From a virus, in the IMG/VR virus record IMGVR_UViG_3300037264_004382, positions 1 to 50,571 of that record: a stretch of 50,571 nt of DNA, one strand, 5' to 3'. Below, piece by piece: positions 1 to 5,958 of this stretch (position 1 is its first letter; each line of letters starts with the position of its first letter). The notes under the pieces were generated by a model that was given only the letters and a program-made list of their open reading frames with translations, was not told where the DNA came from and did not search any database. A program made the translations under genes and the position numbers.

Positions 1-118
1 CATTGATAGCCTCGATGACGAGCGACCAGGCCCGCTCACTCATAGCTTGGCCTCTGCTGGCAGAGCGGCGCTGCGCTAGCGGCACAGAGCTTTGCTTCCT
101 CACGTCTTGGTCGGTCAT
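1..118 (-). CDS. Hypothetical protein, 3' end outside window
   Basis: ATG at 118-116 opens a leftward frame that stays open to the window edge, giving 39 residues and no stop. The readable part is polar, followed by a helix-like stretch (ERAWSLVIEAIN). I do not recognise it. The start lies 4 nt after the stop of the upstream gene (123-464), the same tight packing seen throughout this leftward module. No clear Shine-Dalgarno sequence precedes it, so it may depend on coupling to the upstream gene. Confidence 0.45.
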   Translation of the reverse strand, partial: MTDQDVRKQSSVPLAQRRSASRGQAMSERAWSLVIEAIN

Positions 119-122
119 CGCT

Positions 123-464
123 TCATCTGCCGATCCTCGCATGGCGCGCGTTGTTGATTGCTATAGCACCAAGGGCTATGACCAGGCCCCACCGGACCCC
201 GTTAGCGATGTCCTTGCGGCCGTGCTTCCGAAACTCATACTGGGCTGTCATGACCGCCGCGAACCCGGCGGCGTGCAGGACTACCTGCCCACGCTCGGAT
301 TTGGTCAGCATGTTGGCCTCTCGGCATGTCGGGCATGACGCCAGGGCCGCGCGGCTCGTGGCGATGTCCGCGTACATCACGGAGCCGATGAGTAGAGCAT
401 CTACGGCCAGCGGCTTGATGATTGGTGTTACAGCTAGGGCAGAGGCGAGGAGTAGTGAGATCAC
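123..464 (-). CDS. Small membrane protein with a CPTC motif
   Basis: 113 residues. I chose the GTG start at 464-462 because GGGGGAAG lies 5-7 nt upstream and the preceding gene stops at 476; a longer frame to 656 would overlap that gene almost completely. The N-terminus is hydrophobic (VISLLLASALAV) and reads as a signal or transmembrane segment. A second hydrophobic stretch follows, then a CPTC pair in a polar loop, and a C-terminal hydrophobic helix (WGLVIALGAIAI) ending in a basic tail. This looks like a two- or three-span membrane protein. The double Cys could bind a metal or form a disulfide. A holin-like role is possible but unsupported. Base composition is more GC-rich than the cREC gene nearby. 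Confidence 0.6.
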   Translation of the reverse strand: MISLLLASALAVTPIIKPLAVDALLIGSVMYADIATSRAALASCPTCREANMLTKSERGQVVLHAAGFAAVMTAQYEFRKHGRKDIANGVRWGLVIALGAIAINNARHARIGR

Positions 465-475
465 TCTACTTCCCC

Positions 476-706
476 CTAGCTCGGGTCGACGAGAAAGTAG
501 CCAGGATCCCCATCTTCGTAGCGCTCCAGGATGCCACAGGAGCGACGATATCTGTTCTCGTAGCACGGAGTACAGACGTGCAACTTGGCGGTGGATCCAC
601 AACCAGTATTGTTGCACCTTACATCGTGCACGCAACTGTGATGTGGACACCGGCATTTGTGGTTCAGACGATTCAGTTTACTACACCTCACAGATTCCTC
701 CCTCAT
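476..706 (-). CDS. Small Cys/His-rich putative zinc-binding protein (copy 1)
   Basis: 76 residues with ATG at 706-704 and a strong SD (GGGGGG) 5 nt upstream. The Cys/His pattern is HxCxCxxHxCxxxVxC, then GC, then LHVCxxC. The same pattern recurs in the gene at 2788-2982, so the two are paralogues: both share an H-C-C-H-C cluster, a VxC, a GC and LHVCxxC. Such spacing suggests one or two structural zinc sites, typical of small phage regulators or nucleic acid binders. No family is recognised. The start region is duplicated just upstream (see repeat 701-782). Confidence 0.65.
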   Translation of the reverse strand: MREESVRCSKLNRLNHKCRCPHHSCVHDVRCNNTGCGSTAKLHVCTPCYENRYRRSCGILERYEDGDPGYFLVDPS

Positions 707-782
707 TTCTACCCCCCTTAATGATGTGTAGAAATCTCTGCCTCACATTCCTACCTCCTTTAATGATGTGTAGGGATCCCTG
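701..782. repeat. Imperfect tandem duplication of a gene junction
   Basis: Two adjacent units, 701-740 and 741-782, share the core TTAATGATGTGTAG and similar flanks. On the leftward strand each unit holds the last codons and stop of the receiver-domain gene (ACACATCATTAA), then a purine-rich SD, then an ATG. In the copy next to 476-706 the ATG opens that gene. In the upstream copy the ATG is followed at once by TGA, giving a start-stop codon behind a good SD (GGAGG). Confidence 0.7.
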
Positions 783-1167
783 CATAGTGCAGAACAGCCT
801 TCCCCAACCACCCCTTGTCTGCCGAAAAGGCAAACCTTCCCGTGGGAATACCCCCCTCTGCTAGAAGTTTAGTCATAAAAGTAGCCCCCGGGGGATTCCA
901 TGAGTGAACTAGTACATACTTAGGTTGCTCCCTTTTGGGGCGAGTGAGTAGAAAATGCACTAACTCTACCCCCGTCATCAACCCCACCCCTAAGTCATGG
1001 TCGAGACAAAGAAGATCGAGGGTAGGGTTTTGTGGCGTGGTAATCCATTCAACCACCTCTTCACCACTGTAGAAATGATGAATACGCGAGCCCACTGCAT
1101 AGAGTTGCTCGTGTCTTACCCTTTGGTCGTCTAGGAAGCCGATTTCTATTAGATGGCTCATCACCAT
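760..1167 (-). CDS. Cyclic-phosphate-processing receiver (cREC-like) domain protein
   Basis: 135 residues. The N-terminal strand ends in an acidic pair (D13, D14). A central LCLDHDLG block (D56, H57, D58) is followed by TGVEL, then YVLVHSWNPPGA (H88, N91) and a C-terminal helix. This order (acidic DD, LDHDLG, TGxEL, VHSxNPxG) matches the receiver-like fold family predicted to process cyclic phosphates at RNA or nucleotide ends; the family link is from memory of the motif. Conserved D and H residues are intact, so it is likely an active enzyme rather than a phospho-acceptor. The start at 1167 overlaps the stop of 1161-1352. A role in RNA end repair or in countering cyclic nucleotide signalling would be inference. 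Confidence 0.65.
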   Translation of the reverse strand: MVMSHLIEIGFLDDQRVRHEQLYAVGSRIHHFYSGEEVVEWITTPQNPTLDLLCLDHDLGVGLMTGVELVHFLLTRPKREQPKYVLVHSWNPPGATFMTKLLAEGGIPTGRFAFSADKGWLGKAVLHYAGIPTHH

Positions 1168-1352
1168 GTAGGTGGGCCTTCATTCCCCTTGACTGCTTTA
1201 CTTTCCCTAGTCAAGAGCCTCCGCACTACATCTGATCTTCCTACGTTGAAGCCTGAGATGGAGCGGTAGTGGGTTACAAGGTAGTCAAGGGCTTCCTGTG
1301 CTGGCTTATCGAGGGTGAAGGTGTAGGTTAGGTTGTCTACTAAGGCTTTCAT
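1161..1352 (-). CDS. Small ribbon-helix-helix-like protein
   Basis: 63 residues. It starts with a beta-like segment (VDNLTYTFTLD), then a helix (PAQEALDYLVTHYR), then GRSDVVRRLL, the kind of second helix seen in CopG/Arc-type DNA-binding dimers. The ATG at 1352-1350 overlaps the stop of the Ala-rich gene upstream (ATGA), and its own stop overlaps the start of the cREC gene, so all three are probably coupled. It may act as a small transcription regulator of this module. The family is not certain, because the order of strand and helices is only approximately RHH. Confidence 0.55.
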   Translation of the reverse strand: MKALVDNLTYTFTLDKPAQEALDYLVTHYRSISGFNVGRSDVVRRLLTRESKAVKGNEGPPTW

Positions 1353-1615
1353 CTATTCGCCTCCACGCTGGCCTCCAAGGCTGCCGAAGCTGCCCTCGCC
1401 GCCGCTGCTGAAGCTGCCATCTTAGCCCCCGACTTCGCCGCCTTCGCCGCTGCCCTCGCCGCTGCCTCCGCCGCTGCCGAAGCGCTGGCCGAAGCGTAGG
1501 AAGAGGCAGCTTCGGCAGCCTTGAGGGCGGCGAGGGCAGCGGCGTAGGCAGCAGCTTCGACAGCTAAGAGAGTCACTTGACTAGGCGGACTCATCGCTTT
1601 GTTTAGTTTTATCAT
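1349..1615 (-). CDS. Alanine-rich helical protein, short paralogue
   Basis: 88 residues. ATG at 1615-1613 overlaps the stop of the larger Ala-rich gene as ATGA, which fixes the start; a longer frame to 1984 would run through that gene in another phase and encodes an implausible Arg/Cys-rich stretch. After about 18 ordinary residues the protein is mainly Ala with E, K, R, S and Y at spaced positions. It should form one long amphipathic helix or coiled coil. It is more charged (K/R/E) than its neighbour, whose repeat uses D, N, Y and T. Function unknown; the two adjacent genes probably arose by duplication or shared repeat expansion. Confidence 0.6.
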   Translation of the reverse strand: MIKLNKAMSPPSQVTLLAVEAAAYAAALAALKAAEAASSYASASASAAAEAAARAAAKAAKSGAKMAASAAAARAASAALEASVEANR

Positions 1616-2355
1616 AGATATGCCACCCCTGGTGCTTTCAGCTCGATCAAGGAATCCAAGGCCAACTTGGCCGAAAGCAGGAGATACTTGTCCTGGTCGT
1701 CCCCGATACCAACAGCATTGACGGCATTGACGGCATTGGCGGCGGCGGTGGCGGCAGCGTAGGAGGCATTGGCGGCGGCATTGGCGGCGGCATCGGCGGC
1801 ATCGGCGGCGGTGGTGGCAGCGTAGGCGGCATTGTAGACGGCATTGGCGGCGGCATCGGCGGCATCGGCGGCGTAGGCGGCATCGGCGGCGGCGTAAGCA
1901 TTGGCTGCCTCGGCTGCCTCGGCTGCCTCGGCGGCTGCCTCCTTTGATCCTTCTTTTTCGCACAGATCCGCGGCAGCCATGCACTGCACGTCATGGCTTA
2001 ACACGTCCCGAAACAGAGTTGGTATTAGCACGCGGATCGTTTTCTCGGCCACTAACCCTGCGAACTGGCCGACCGACAAGGAGTTTCCGGTGCCGAGTTG
2101 AGCAATTGCTAGGTCGCGCATTCCTACAGCGCGCGCTATGGGGCTTGACCACGGGGAATCATTCAGCCGAATCTTGAACTCTCGAACATCCGCAGCCACG
2201 CAACCGGGATCATCACCATGCGGCAGGCCCATAGCCTCACAGATCGCCGCCTCCACGCATACCTGTGCGCCTTGCGTGCCAAGACCATGCGATAGCCCAC
2301 GAGCCAAGATCGCGTCAATCTTCGGTACTAATACCTCGAAATTCAACTCTCCCAT
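1612..2355 (-). CDS. Protein with N-terminal globular domain and Ala-repeat helix
   Basis: 247 residues. Residues 1 to about 135 are ordinary and look folded (VEAAICEAMGLPHGDDPGC, then REFKIRLND). Residues about 140-215 are a run of Ala units spaced by D, N, Y or T (AADAAYAADAADAAANA type). A normal C-terminal segment of about 30 residues follows. The repeat has no fixed period, but polar residues recur every 3-4 positions, so a long solvent-exposed helix is likely. The DNA reads as GGC/GGT-rich repeats on the + strand, prone to slippage. I recall similar environmental phage proteins without known function. Helical Ala arrays of this kind also occur in type I ice-binding proteins, but nothing else supports that. 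Confidence 0.65.
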   Translation of the reverse strand: MGELNFEVLVPKIDAILARGLSHGLGTQGAQVCVEAAICEAMGLPHGDDPGCVAADVREFKIRLNDSPWSSPIARAVGMRDLAIAQLGTGNSLSVGQFAGLVAEKTIRVLIPTLFRDVLSHDVQCMAAADLCEKEGSKEAAAEAAEAAEAANAYAAADAAYAADAADAAANAVYNAAYAATTAADAADAAANAAANASYAAATAAANAVNAVNAVGIGDDQDKYLLLSAKLALDSLIELKAPGVAYL

Positions 2356-2377
2356 TTCTATCTATCCCCTCATTTGA

Positions 2378-2599
2378 CTAGTCTAGAACTTTCAAGATTG
2401 AAAGCTCCTCCAATTGATTGGATTTTCCTACCCTTCTAAGGTAGTCAAGCCCCCCATCAACTGCATTCCCACATGGGCAGGCCACAAAGTCATGACGATG
2501 CTTAGAAATGAGAACTGTTTTGCATTTCTTACACTTAGCGGAGTTAAGAAATATCTTCTTGTGGTCCCCTGAGGTCCAGCGCCTGTCGAATATGGTCAA
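2378..2599 (-). CDS. Small zinc-ribbon phage protein (CxxC ... HDF..CxCG..VDGGLDYLRR)
   Basis: 73 residues, TTG start at 2599-2597 behind a strong SD (AGGAGGAAG). It contains CKKC (about residues 23-26), KHRHDF, CPCG and VDGGLDYLRR. This combination is a widespread small phage protein family of unknown function (I recall it as DUF7695-like; the label should be checked). The two Cys pairs probably bind one zinc. It sits between the Ala-rich gene and a small hypothetical gene in the leftward operon. Confidence 0.7.
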   Translation of the reverse strand: MTIFDRRWTSGDHKKIFLNSAKCKKCKTVLISKHRHDFVACPCGNAVDGGLDYLRRVGKSNQLEELSILKVLD

Positions 2600-2615
2600 A
2601 ACTTCCTCCTATTCC

Positions 2616-2801
2616 CTACTTCTTGCAGAGAGCCTCAAAAGCCTCCCCTACAGGGCTCCAATAGGTGAGGATAAAAACAAGTCTTCCAAGGGATAGGGAG
2701 ATTTCAGGCTCCTCGCCACCTTTCATGAGAATGCGCCAGATGGGAGTATGATACCTCCACAGGATGGAAAAGGAGAGAACTCTGGCTCTAATGGTCTTCA
2801 A
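2616..2801 (-). CDS. Hypothetical small protein
   Basis: 61 residues if the TTG at 2801-2799 is used, overlapping the end of the Cys-rich gene by 14 nt. No good SD precedes this TTG. A shorter version from the ATG encoding MKGGEEPEISL (36 residues) is possible. The central SLGRLVFILTYW segment is hydrophobic enough for a weak membrane or buried strand. It fills the gap between two well-supported genes on the same strand and lacks rare-looking sequence, but I recognise nothing in it. Confidence 0.35.
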   Translation of the reverse strand: MKTIRARVLSFSILWRYHTPIWRILMKGGEEPEISLSLGRLVFILTYWSPVGEAFEALCKK

Positions 2802-2982
2802 GGCTGTTCACCGTCTGGCCCGTCGGTTCGAGTGACTCGTGGATGACCTGACATGCAGGCTTAGGTTCGCAGGACGAGCAGACGTGCAGAGGAACACAAC
2901 CCCTGACGCGGCAAGTCACGATGTTTTTGCAGTCGTGTCCTTCACACTGGCACTCATGTACGTAGGACTCTATCTCCATCAT
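2788..2982 (-). CDS. Small Cys/His-rich putative zinc-binding protein (copy 2)
   Basis: 64 residues from the ATGATG at 2982, chosen because it overlaps the stop of the upstream gene and has GGGGAAAG upstream; the track-like longer TTG version would run 36 nt into that gene. The pattern HxCxCxxHxCxxxVxCxxxGC then LHVCxxC repeats that of 476-706. Two diverged paralogues of a zinc-binding protein within 2.3 kb suggest duplication or independent acquisition. Probably a small nucleic acid or protein binding factor; function unknown. Confidence 0.65.
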   Translation of the reverse strand: MMEIESYVHECQCEGHDCKNIVTCRVRGCVPLHVCSSCEPKPACQVIHESLEPTGQTVNSLEDH

Positions 2983-3176
2983 TGCCCTATCTTTCCCCTC
3001 TTCACGGGGCAGCAACACTCAAACTTCGCGATGAAGCGGGCGCGGTTGAATCTCGGGTTTGACGCCGCGAGCACGTCCGCAAGTGCAATTACGATTACTG
3101 CCCACGCCTCACGGTGGTTTACGCCCTTGACTTCGTTGAGCGCCGCCGCGATCGCTTGATAGTCCTTCTTGCTCAT
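2979..3176 (-). CDS. Conserved small phage protein (YxxIAAALN...AW..V..ALADVLAxxNPRFxRxRF)
   Basis: 65 residues, ATG at 3176-3174 after a strong SD (AGGGGGAGG). Two helices are evident: KKDYQAIAAALNEVK and REAWAVIVIALADVLAASN, followed by PRFNRARFIAKF. I recognise this layout from many unrelated phages, where it is a short all-helical protein of unknown function. The C-terminus ends in a CCC tract and basic residues. Its stop overlaps the ATG of 2788-2982. Confidence 0.7.
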   Translation of the reverse strand: MSKKDYQAIAAALNEVKGVNHREAWAVIVIALADVLAASNPRFNRARFIAKFECCCPVKRGKIGQ

Positions 3177-3280
3177 CTCACGCCTCCCCCTTTCTGTAGG
3201 CTAGATCCCTTGGTATCGTCTACCTCTTCCCCCTTTCGCCAGACAGGCATCGGGCCACACTCGTAGCGTGGCCTTAGACT

Positions 3281-3318
3281 CCCCGCGCCTATCCACAAAA
3301 AGTGTGGATAGGGCGGGG
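3281..3318 (-). terminator. Strong hairpin downstream of the 3335-4276 gene
   Basis: CCTATCCACA and TGTGGATAGG pair perfectly around an AAAAG loop, extended by CCCCGC/GCGGGG across a single bulged G: 16 bp in all. It lies just past the stop of 3335-4276 and before the SD of 2979-3176, as expected for a terminator or attenuator on the leftward transcript. There is no U-tract, so it may stall or protect RNA rather than terminate. Each arm also contains TATCCACA, one base short of a DnaA box. Confidence 0.5.
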
Positions 3319-3334
3319 CGGGCACGGTAGATTG

Positions 3335-4276
3335 TTAGGCGATCTCGACGGCTTCGTTGACGGTGGCCGGCTTCGGCTTCTTCTTCGCGGCGGGGGCGGG
3401 GCGGTCAGCGTCCTGGGCAGTCAAGACCGGGACTGCTTCGGAATCGGCGGCCTGCTCGGAGTTGAACATCTTGAATGACTTCCCGTCCAGGATCACGGTG
3501 CATGAAACCTCAACGGTCTTGCCGTCGCGCTCCACAATGGCACGCGGCAGGAAGATCACAAGGGCCGGGGTGATGACCTCGGTCCCGTCCTTCTTAGCTG
3601 AGGTCACTGTCTCGACGCTCGCAAACTTCACGAGGGGCTTACGGGCTTCCTTGCCTTCGGAGGTTTGCTTGACCGTGGGCAGGGTGAGCGGCCCACCGTT
3701 GATACCCTCTGCTGCTGTCCAGATCGCGACCAAGTTCTCTTTGACTTCGGAGATATCCAGATCGTTCTGCGCTTTGGTCGAGATACCAAGTGCCTTCTTG
3801 ACGGCACGGGCTGGAGCGGTCCAGGTTGTGAGGTAGGGGGTTTCCTCGCCTGTCTGGCTGTCCTTCCTCAGTGAGACGGACGGGGGGAAGGCGTGCAGGG
3901 TGAGGGCGGCGAGTGCGGCCCCGATAAGCTCGCCCCGGTCTGAAACGTGATGTGAGACGACGACCACGGGAACGCCGTCTACCAAGGTGGTACGATTACG
4001 GATCGGGTCTGAGATCGGCTGAAGGTACTCGTAGTAGGCGGGGCCTACCACGTTACCGTTAGGCTTGTGTTGCTCGACGTTCCGAGAGGTACACGCTCCA
4101 AAGACCGCGCGATAGGGGGCCATCGGCTCATTGATGGCGTCCCCAATCTTACCGGCTGCCCGTTGGATGATCGGCTCGCACGCGGCCAGGAGAGCCGCGA
4201 TTGACATGCTGACAGCCAGTGCCGAGTCAGTCGAGGACGTGACAGGCTCGGGGGCCGTGTTCTGCTCGTTCGACAT
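3335..4276 (-). CDS. Hypothetical protein, possible ssDNA/recombination accessory
   Basis: 313 residues from the ATG at 4276-4274, preceded by GGAG at about 10 nt; an upstream in-frame start at 4306 lies inside a hairpin and lacks an SD. The N-terminus is Thr/Ser/Pro-rich and probably disordered. A helical region follows (residues about 25-55), then an alpha/beta middle with DRGELIGAALAALTLHAFPP. The C-terminus is KKKPKPA-rich and acidic at the end. It is the largest gene of the left arm, GC-rich, and has its own leader with several inverted repeats, so it is probably well expressed and regulated. I do not recognise the family; its size and position fit phage recombination-associated proteins, but no motif proves it. 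Confidence 0.6.
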   Translation of the reverse strand: MSNEQNTAPEPVTSSTDSALAVSMSIAALLAACEPIIQRAAGKIGDAINEPMAPYRAVFGACTSRNVEQHKPNGNVVGPAYYEYLQPISDPIRNRTTLVDGVPVVVVSHHVSDRGELIGAALAALTLHAFPPSVSLRKDSQTGEETPYLTTWTAPARAVKKALGISTKAQNDLDISEVKENLVAIWTAAEGINGGPLTLPTVKQTSEGKEARKPLVKFASVETVTSAKKDGTEVITPALVIFLPRAIVERDGKTVEVSCTVILDGKSFKMFNSEQAADSEAVPVLTAQDADRPAPAAKKKPKPATVNEAVEIA

Positions 4277-4301
4277 AGGGTTAACTCCAGGAATAGGCTT
4301 G

Positions 4302-4463
4302 AGCACTTCACCTTTGGAGGTGAGTGCTTTCGGCCTGGTAGGTTTTCAAAGAACTGACTCGGCAACTTGAGTCAGGGTAAGTGCTCTAAGAGTGAAGGAG
4401 TTGCTTTAGTGTAGGGAGCACTAGGAAGTCAACGGTCTAGATGGTAGGCTAAATCGTTGACTT
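4302..4463 (-). promoter_or_regulatory. Leader with three inverted repeats upstream of 3335-4276
   Basis: Three inverted repeats lie in the 200-nt gap between two leftward genes. 4302-4328: AGCACTTCACCT and AGGTGAGTGCT with a TTGG loop, one bulge, just above the SD of 3335-4276. 4354-4375: CTGACTC and GAGTCAG, perfect, 8-nt spacer. 4426-4463: AAGTCAACG and CGTTGACTT, perfect, 20-nt spacer. The last includes TTGACT, a -35-like hexamer on the leftward strand, but the best -10 at normal distance (TAAAGC/CTAAAG) is poor. AGTGCT and AGGTGA half-sites recur through the gap. Probably an operator/attenuator region. Confidence 0.45.
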
Positions 4464-4475
4464 CATGGTGCTTAC

Positions 4476-4760
4476 CTAAAGGTGAAAGTTGCGGTCTGTC
4501 TCTCTCGCGGCGTTGGCTGCGCGTTCAGCGGCTCGGAAGGCGATAAGATCCTCGGGCTTCCGAGTAGTTAGCCAGATCCAGCGGAGCCGGTTGGACCTTT
4601 CGAGAGCCGCTAGCAGAGCGTCACGCCTCGTTGAACACTCTTTGAGGTGAACCTGAGCGTTCGCTTGTGATAGGCCATGACGAAGTGCGAAGGCTTGAGT
4701 GTGGCGGGTCTTGATATCGGCCTGGCTGCCGACGTGGGTTGACGTTTGAAGGATGCTCAC
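4476..4760 (-). CDS. Hypothetical helical protein
   Basis: 94 residues from the GTG at 4760-4758, which overlaps the stop of 4757-4882 (GTGA). This coupling decides the start over the longer frame to 4856, which would overlap the upstream small gene. The sequence is rich in Ala, Arg, Glu and Thr (RDALLAALERSNRLRWIWL, then FRAAERAANAARE), predicting two helices and a basic surface. It resembles small DNA-binding or HTH-like phage proteins (HGLSQANAQVHL could be a turn and recognition helix), but I cannot name a family. GC-rich codon use. Confidence 0.45.
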   Translation of the reverse strand: MSILQTSTHVGSQADIKTRHTQAFALRHGLSQANAQVHLKECSTRRDALLAALERSNRLRWIWLTTRKPEDLIAFRAAERAANAARETDRNFHL

Positions 4761-4882
4761 TTGGCGGAATGCCTTGCGCCCGTGAGGCCAACTCCGAATA
4801 GCACTCGGTAGCGGTGCGCTGGGGTTGCTTCGAAGCCGCAGATACAGCAATACCAAACACGCCTAGGGTCGCTGACTGACAT
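4757..4882 (-). CDS. 41-residue Cys-containing small protein
   Basis: ATG at 4882-4880 with GAGG about 6 nt upstream; stop overlaps the GTG of the next gene. The core is VWYCCICGFEATPAHRYRV, with CCxxC and a His, suggesting half a zinc site. It is the first gene of the leftward module beside the divergent non-coding region, so it would be transcribed early from any leftward promoter there. Too short for secure recognition. Confidence 0.4.
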   Translation of the reverse strand: MSVSDPRRVWYCCICGFEATPAHRYRVLFGVGLTGARHSAK

Positions 4883-5061
4883 GGGGAGCCTCGTTGGAAG
4901 ATGGGGCGTTAACGGGTGATCTTTACCGGCTGCAGAGACGATGAGCCTCTGAGGCTCAGCCTTCGTACTCAGGCCGGGTTAGGTGGCGGTGTCAAAGAGC
5001 GGCGCGGGCCTAGTGCCAGCGATTGTCTTTAGTGCAAGTCTGATGCCAGGCTGTAGGGGGG

Positions 5062-5070
5062 TTATCCACA
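5062..5070 (+). promoter_or_regulatory. Perfect DnaA box (TTATCCACA)
   Basis: TTATCCACA matches the strict bacterial DnaA consensus. I see only this exact copy in the divergent region. Near matches (TATCCACA) occur as the two arms of the hairpin at 3288-3312. It sits about 150 nt from the AT-rich segment at 5240-5270, a distance compatible with DnaA-assisted melting if host DnaA is used. Confidence 0.5.
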
Positions 5071-5219
5071 GGGGGGCGTGGCTCCGCTACCATAGGCAAG
5101 AAGCGTGCCAGCCATACACGCAAGAGCCATGCCACCTCTAAGTGCTTGAGCCATATAGAGTTAGCCCACCTGTGGCTGTCAGACCACAGCCTGTTGTCGG
5201 GGGGCCACACCCCCACCAA

Positions 5220-5280
5220 CTTGGGGGGTAGGGGGGGCATTTGTCCATTGAATTTTTCAAAATTTCTCCTTCCCCCCAAG
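5220..5280. repeat. Inverted repeat around an AT-rich core
   Basis: CTTGGGGGG (5220-5228) pairs perfectly with CCCCCCAAG (5272-5280). The 43-nt interior holds GAATTTTTCAAAATTTC, itself nearly palindromic and the most AT-rich piece of the surrounding region. It could form a cruciform or be a duplex-unwinding element flanked by stable arms. Confidence 0.5.
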
Positions 5281-5728
5281 GAAAGGGGAGAAAAGAAAAC
5301 CCCCTATTCATTGGCCTGGCAGCCATAATGGCTCATATTTAGGGGGGAGTGCCAGCCTACCACCCTCCCTAAAAGGTGGTGAAAGGTAGGTGGGGGAGTT
5401 GCCTTGGGCGACCCTTTCCGCCCCGGCACCTTCACCCCTTAAAGAGGGCAAAACCCCAACAAACAACCCCCCTTCATTGGAACTCCCTATCCTATGGCTC
5501 CTCGTGCACCCCTAGGAGCACGACAAAAATTCAAGTCCGTTTCCTCTCTCTATCTCCATTGATAGGCACTGGTACACCATCCACTGTATATATGGGGGAG
5601 TGCCAGTCGGTTTTTACCCCACCTAAGTCCTTTAGAATCAGCTCCACGTTCTGGCACTCACCCCCCCTAGATTCCACCACCCCCCTGCCAACCCATTCAC
5701 CCTCCCCCTCACCTAATACAATTCCCCT

Positions 5729-5757
5729 TGACATCCTCTCCGAATTCATATATGTTA
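5729..5757 (+). promoter_or_regulatory. Promoter-like site at start of rightward arm
   Basis: TTGACA (5729-5734), 17-nt spacer, TATGTT (5752-5757). The -35 is perfect and the -10 moderate. It faces the papain-like peptidase gene and whatever small ORF precedes it, and marks the first rightward promoter after the divergent region. Confidence 0.45.
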
Positions 5758-5760
5758 TGA

Positions 5761-5952
5761 ATGCTCATGCTCATAGCGGCCCCCTTCAAGCCGGGTTTTC
5801 CCCATCCTTTACCCGCTTTCGTCACTATGGGCATGGGCATTTTGCCACAAGGGGGCCTATGTATTTGTGGCAAAAGGATGGAGTACCTGGGACACTGCAA
5901 GGAGCAATGCAGGTCTTGTGGGTTCTTTCAAGGATGCTCAGAAGGGATTTAA
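5761..5952 (+). CDS. Small Cys-rich ORF, start uncertain
   Basis: Frame ending at 5952, seven nt before the next gene. The last 35 residues hold CICGKR, HCKEQC, RSCG and QGC, six Cys and a His arranged like a small zinc-binding protein, which is unlikely by chance in this composition. The ATG at 5761 is only a few nt from the predicted -10, so the real start may be an internal ATG (for example 5827 or the one encoding MEYLGHCK). No start has a convincing SD. Confidence 0.35.
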   Translation: MLMLIAAPFKPGFPHPLPAFVTMGMGILPQGGLCICGKRMEYLGHCKEQCRSCGFFQGCSEGI

Positions 5953-5958
5953 CAGAAA

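Larger units (their letters stand above)
5013..5666. repeat. Iteron-like GTGCCAG motifs
   Basis: GTGCCAG occurs at 5013-5019, 5105-5111, 5349-5355 and 5600-5606, and inverted as CTGGCAC at 5651-5657. Two copies share the longer GGGGGAGTGCCAG (5343-5355 and 5594-5606), and the inverted copy extends to CTGGCACTCACCCCCC (5651-5666). Five copies in 650 nt of non-coding DNA suggest a protein-binding site family such as iterons or operators. Confidence 0.45.
4883..5728. other. Divergent non-coding region, candidate origin and control region
   Basis: About 850 nt separate the leftward module from the rightward arm. Open frames here (for example 5010-5279 and 5376-5984) lack SDs and conserved-looking protein and overlap each other. 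The stretch contains a perfect DnaA box (5062-5070), a small hairpin CTGTGG/CCACAG (5170-5189), a long inverted repeat flanking an AT-rich core (5220-5280), five GTGCCAG-type motifs (5013-5657), and homopolymeric G/C and A-rich purine tracts. This looks like regulatory or replication DNA. No tRNA or known ncRNA is visible. Confidence 0.5.

Noticed and set aside
1188-1215. Inverted repeat CTTGACT/AGTCAAG with promoter-like hexamers
   Set aside because: It is inside the RHH-like coding sequence and no -10 is found at the right distance on either strand.
1349-1984. 211-residue leftward frame and 115-residue Met/Pro-rich frame over the Ala repeats
   Set aside because: Other phases of the GCN repeat give Arg/Cys or Met/Pro runs with no biological pattern. 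The coupled ATG at 1615 gives the sensible product.
4621-4860. 79-residue leftward frame
   Set aside because: It overlaps the coupled pair 4757-4882 and 4476-4760, which have better junctions and a Cys motif; its product is low in recognisable structure.
5198-5238. G-quadruplex-like G runs
   Set aside because: The runs are irregular and mixed with C tracts, which favour ordinary hairpins. Kept only as part of the inverted repeat at 5220-5280.
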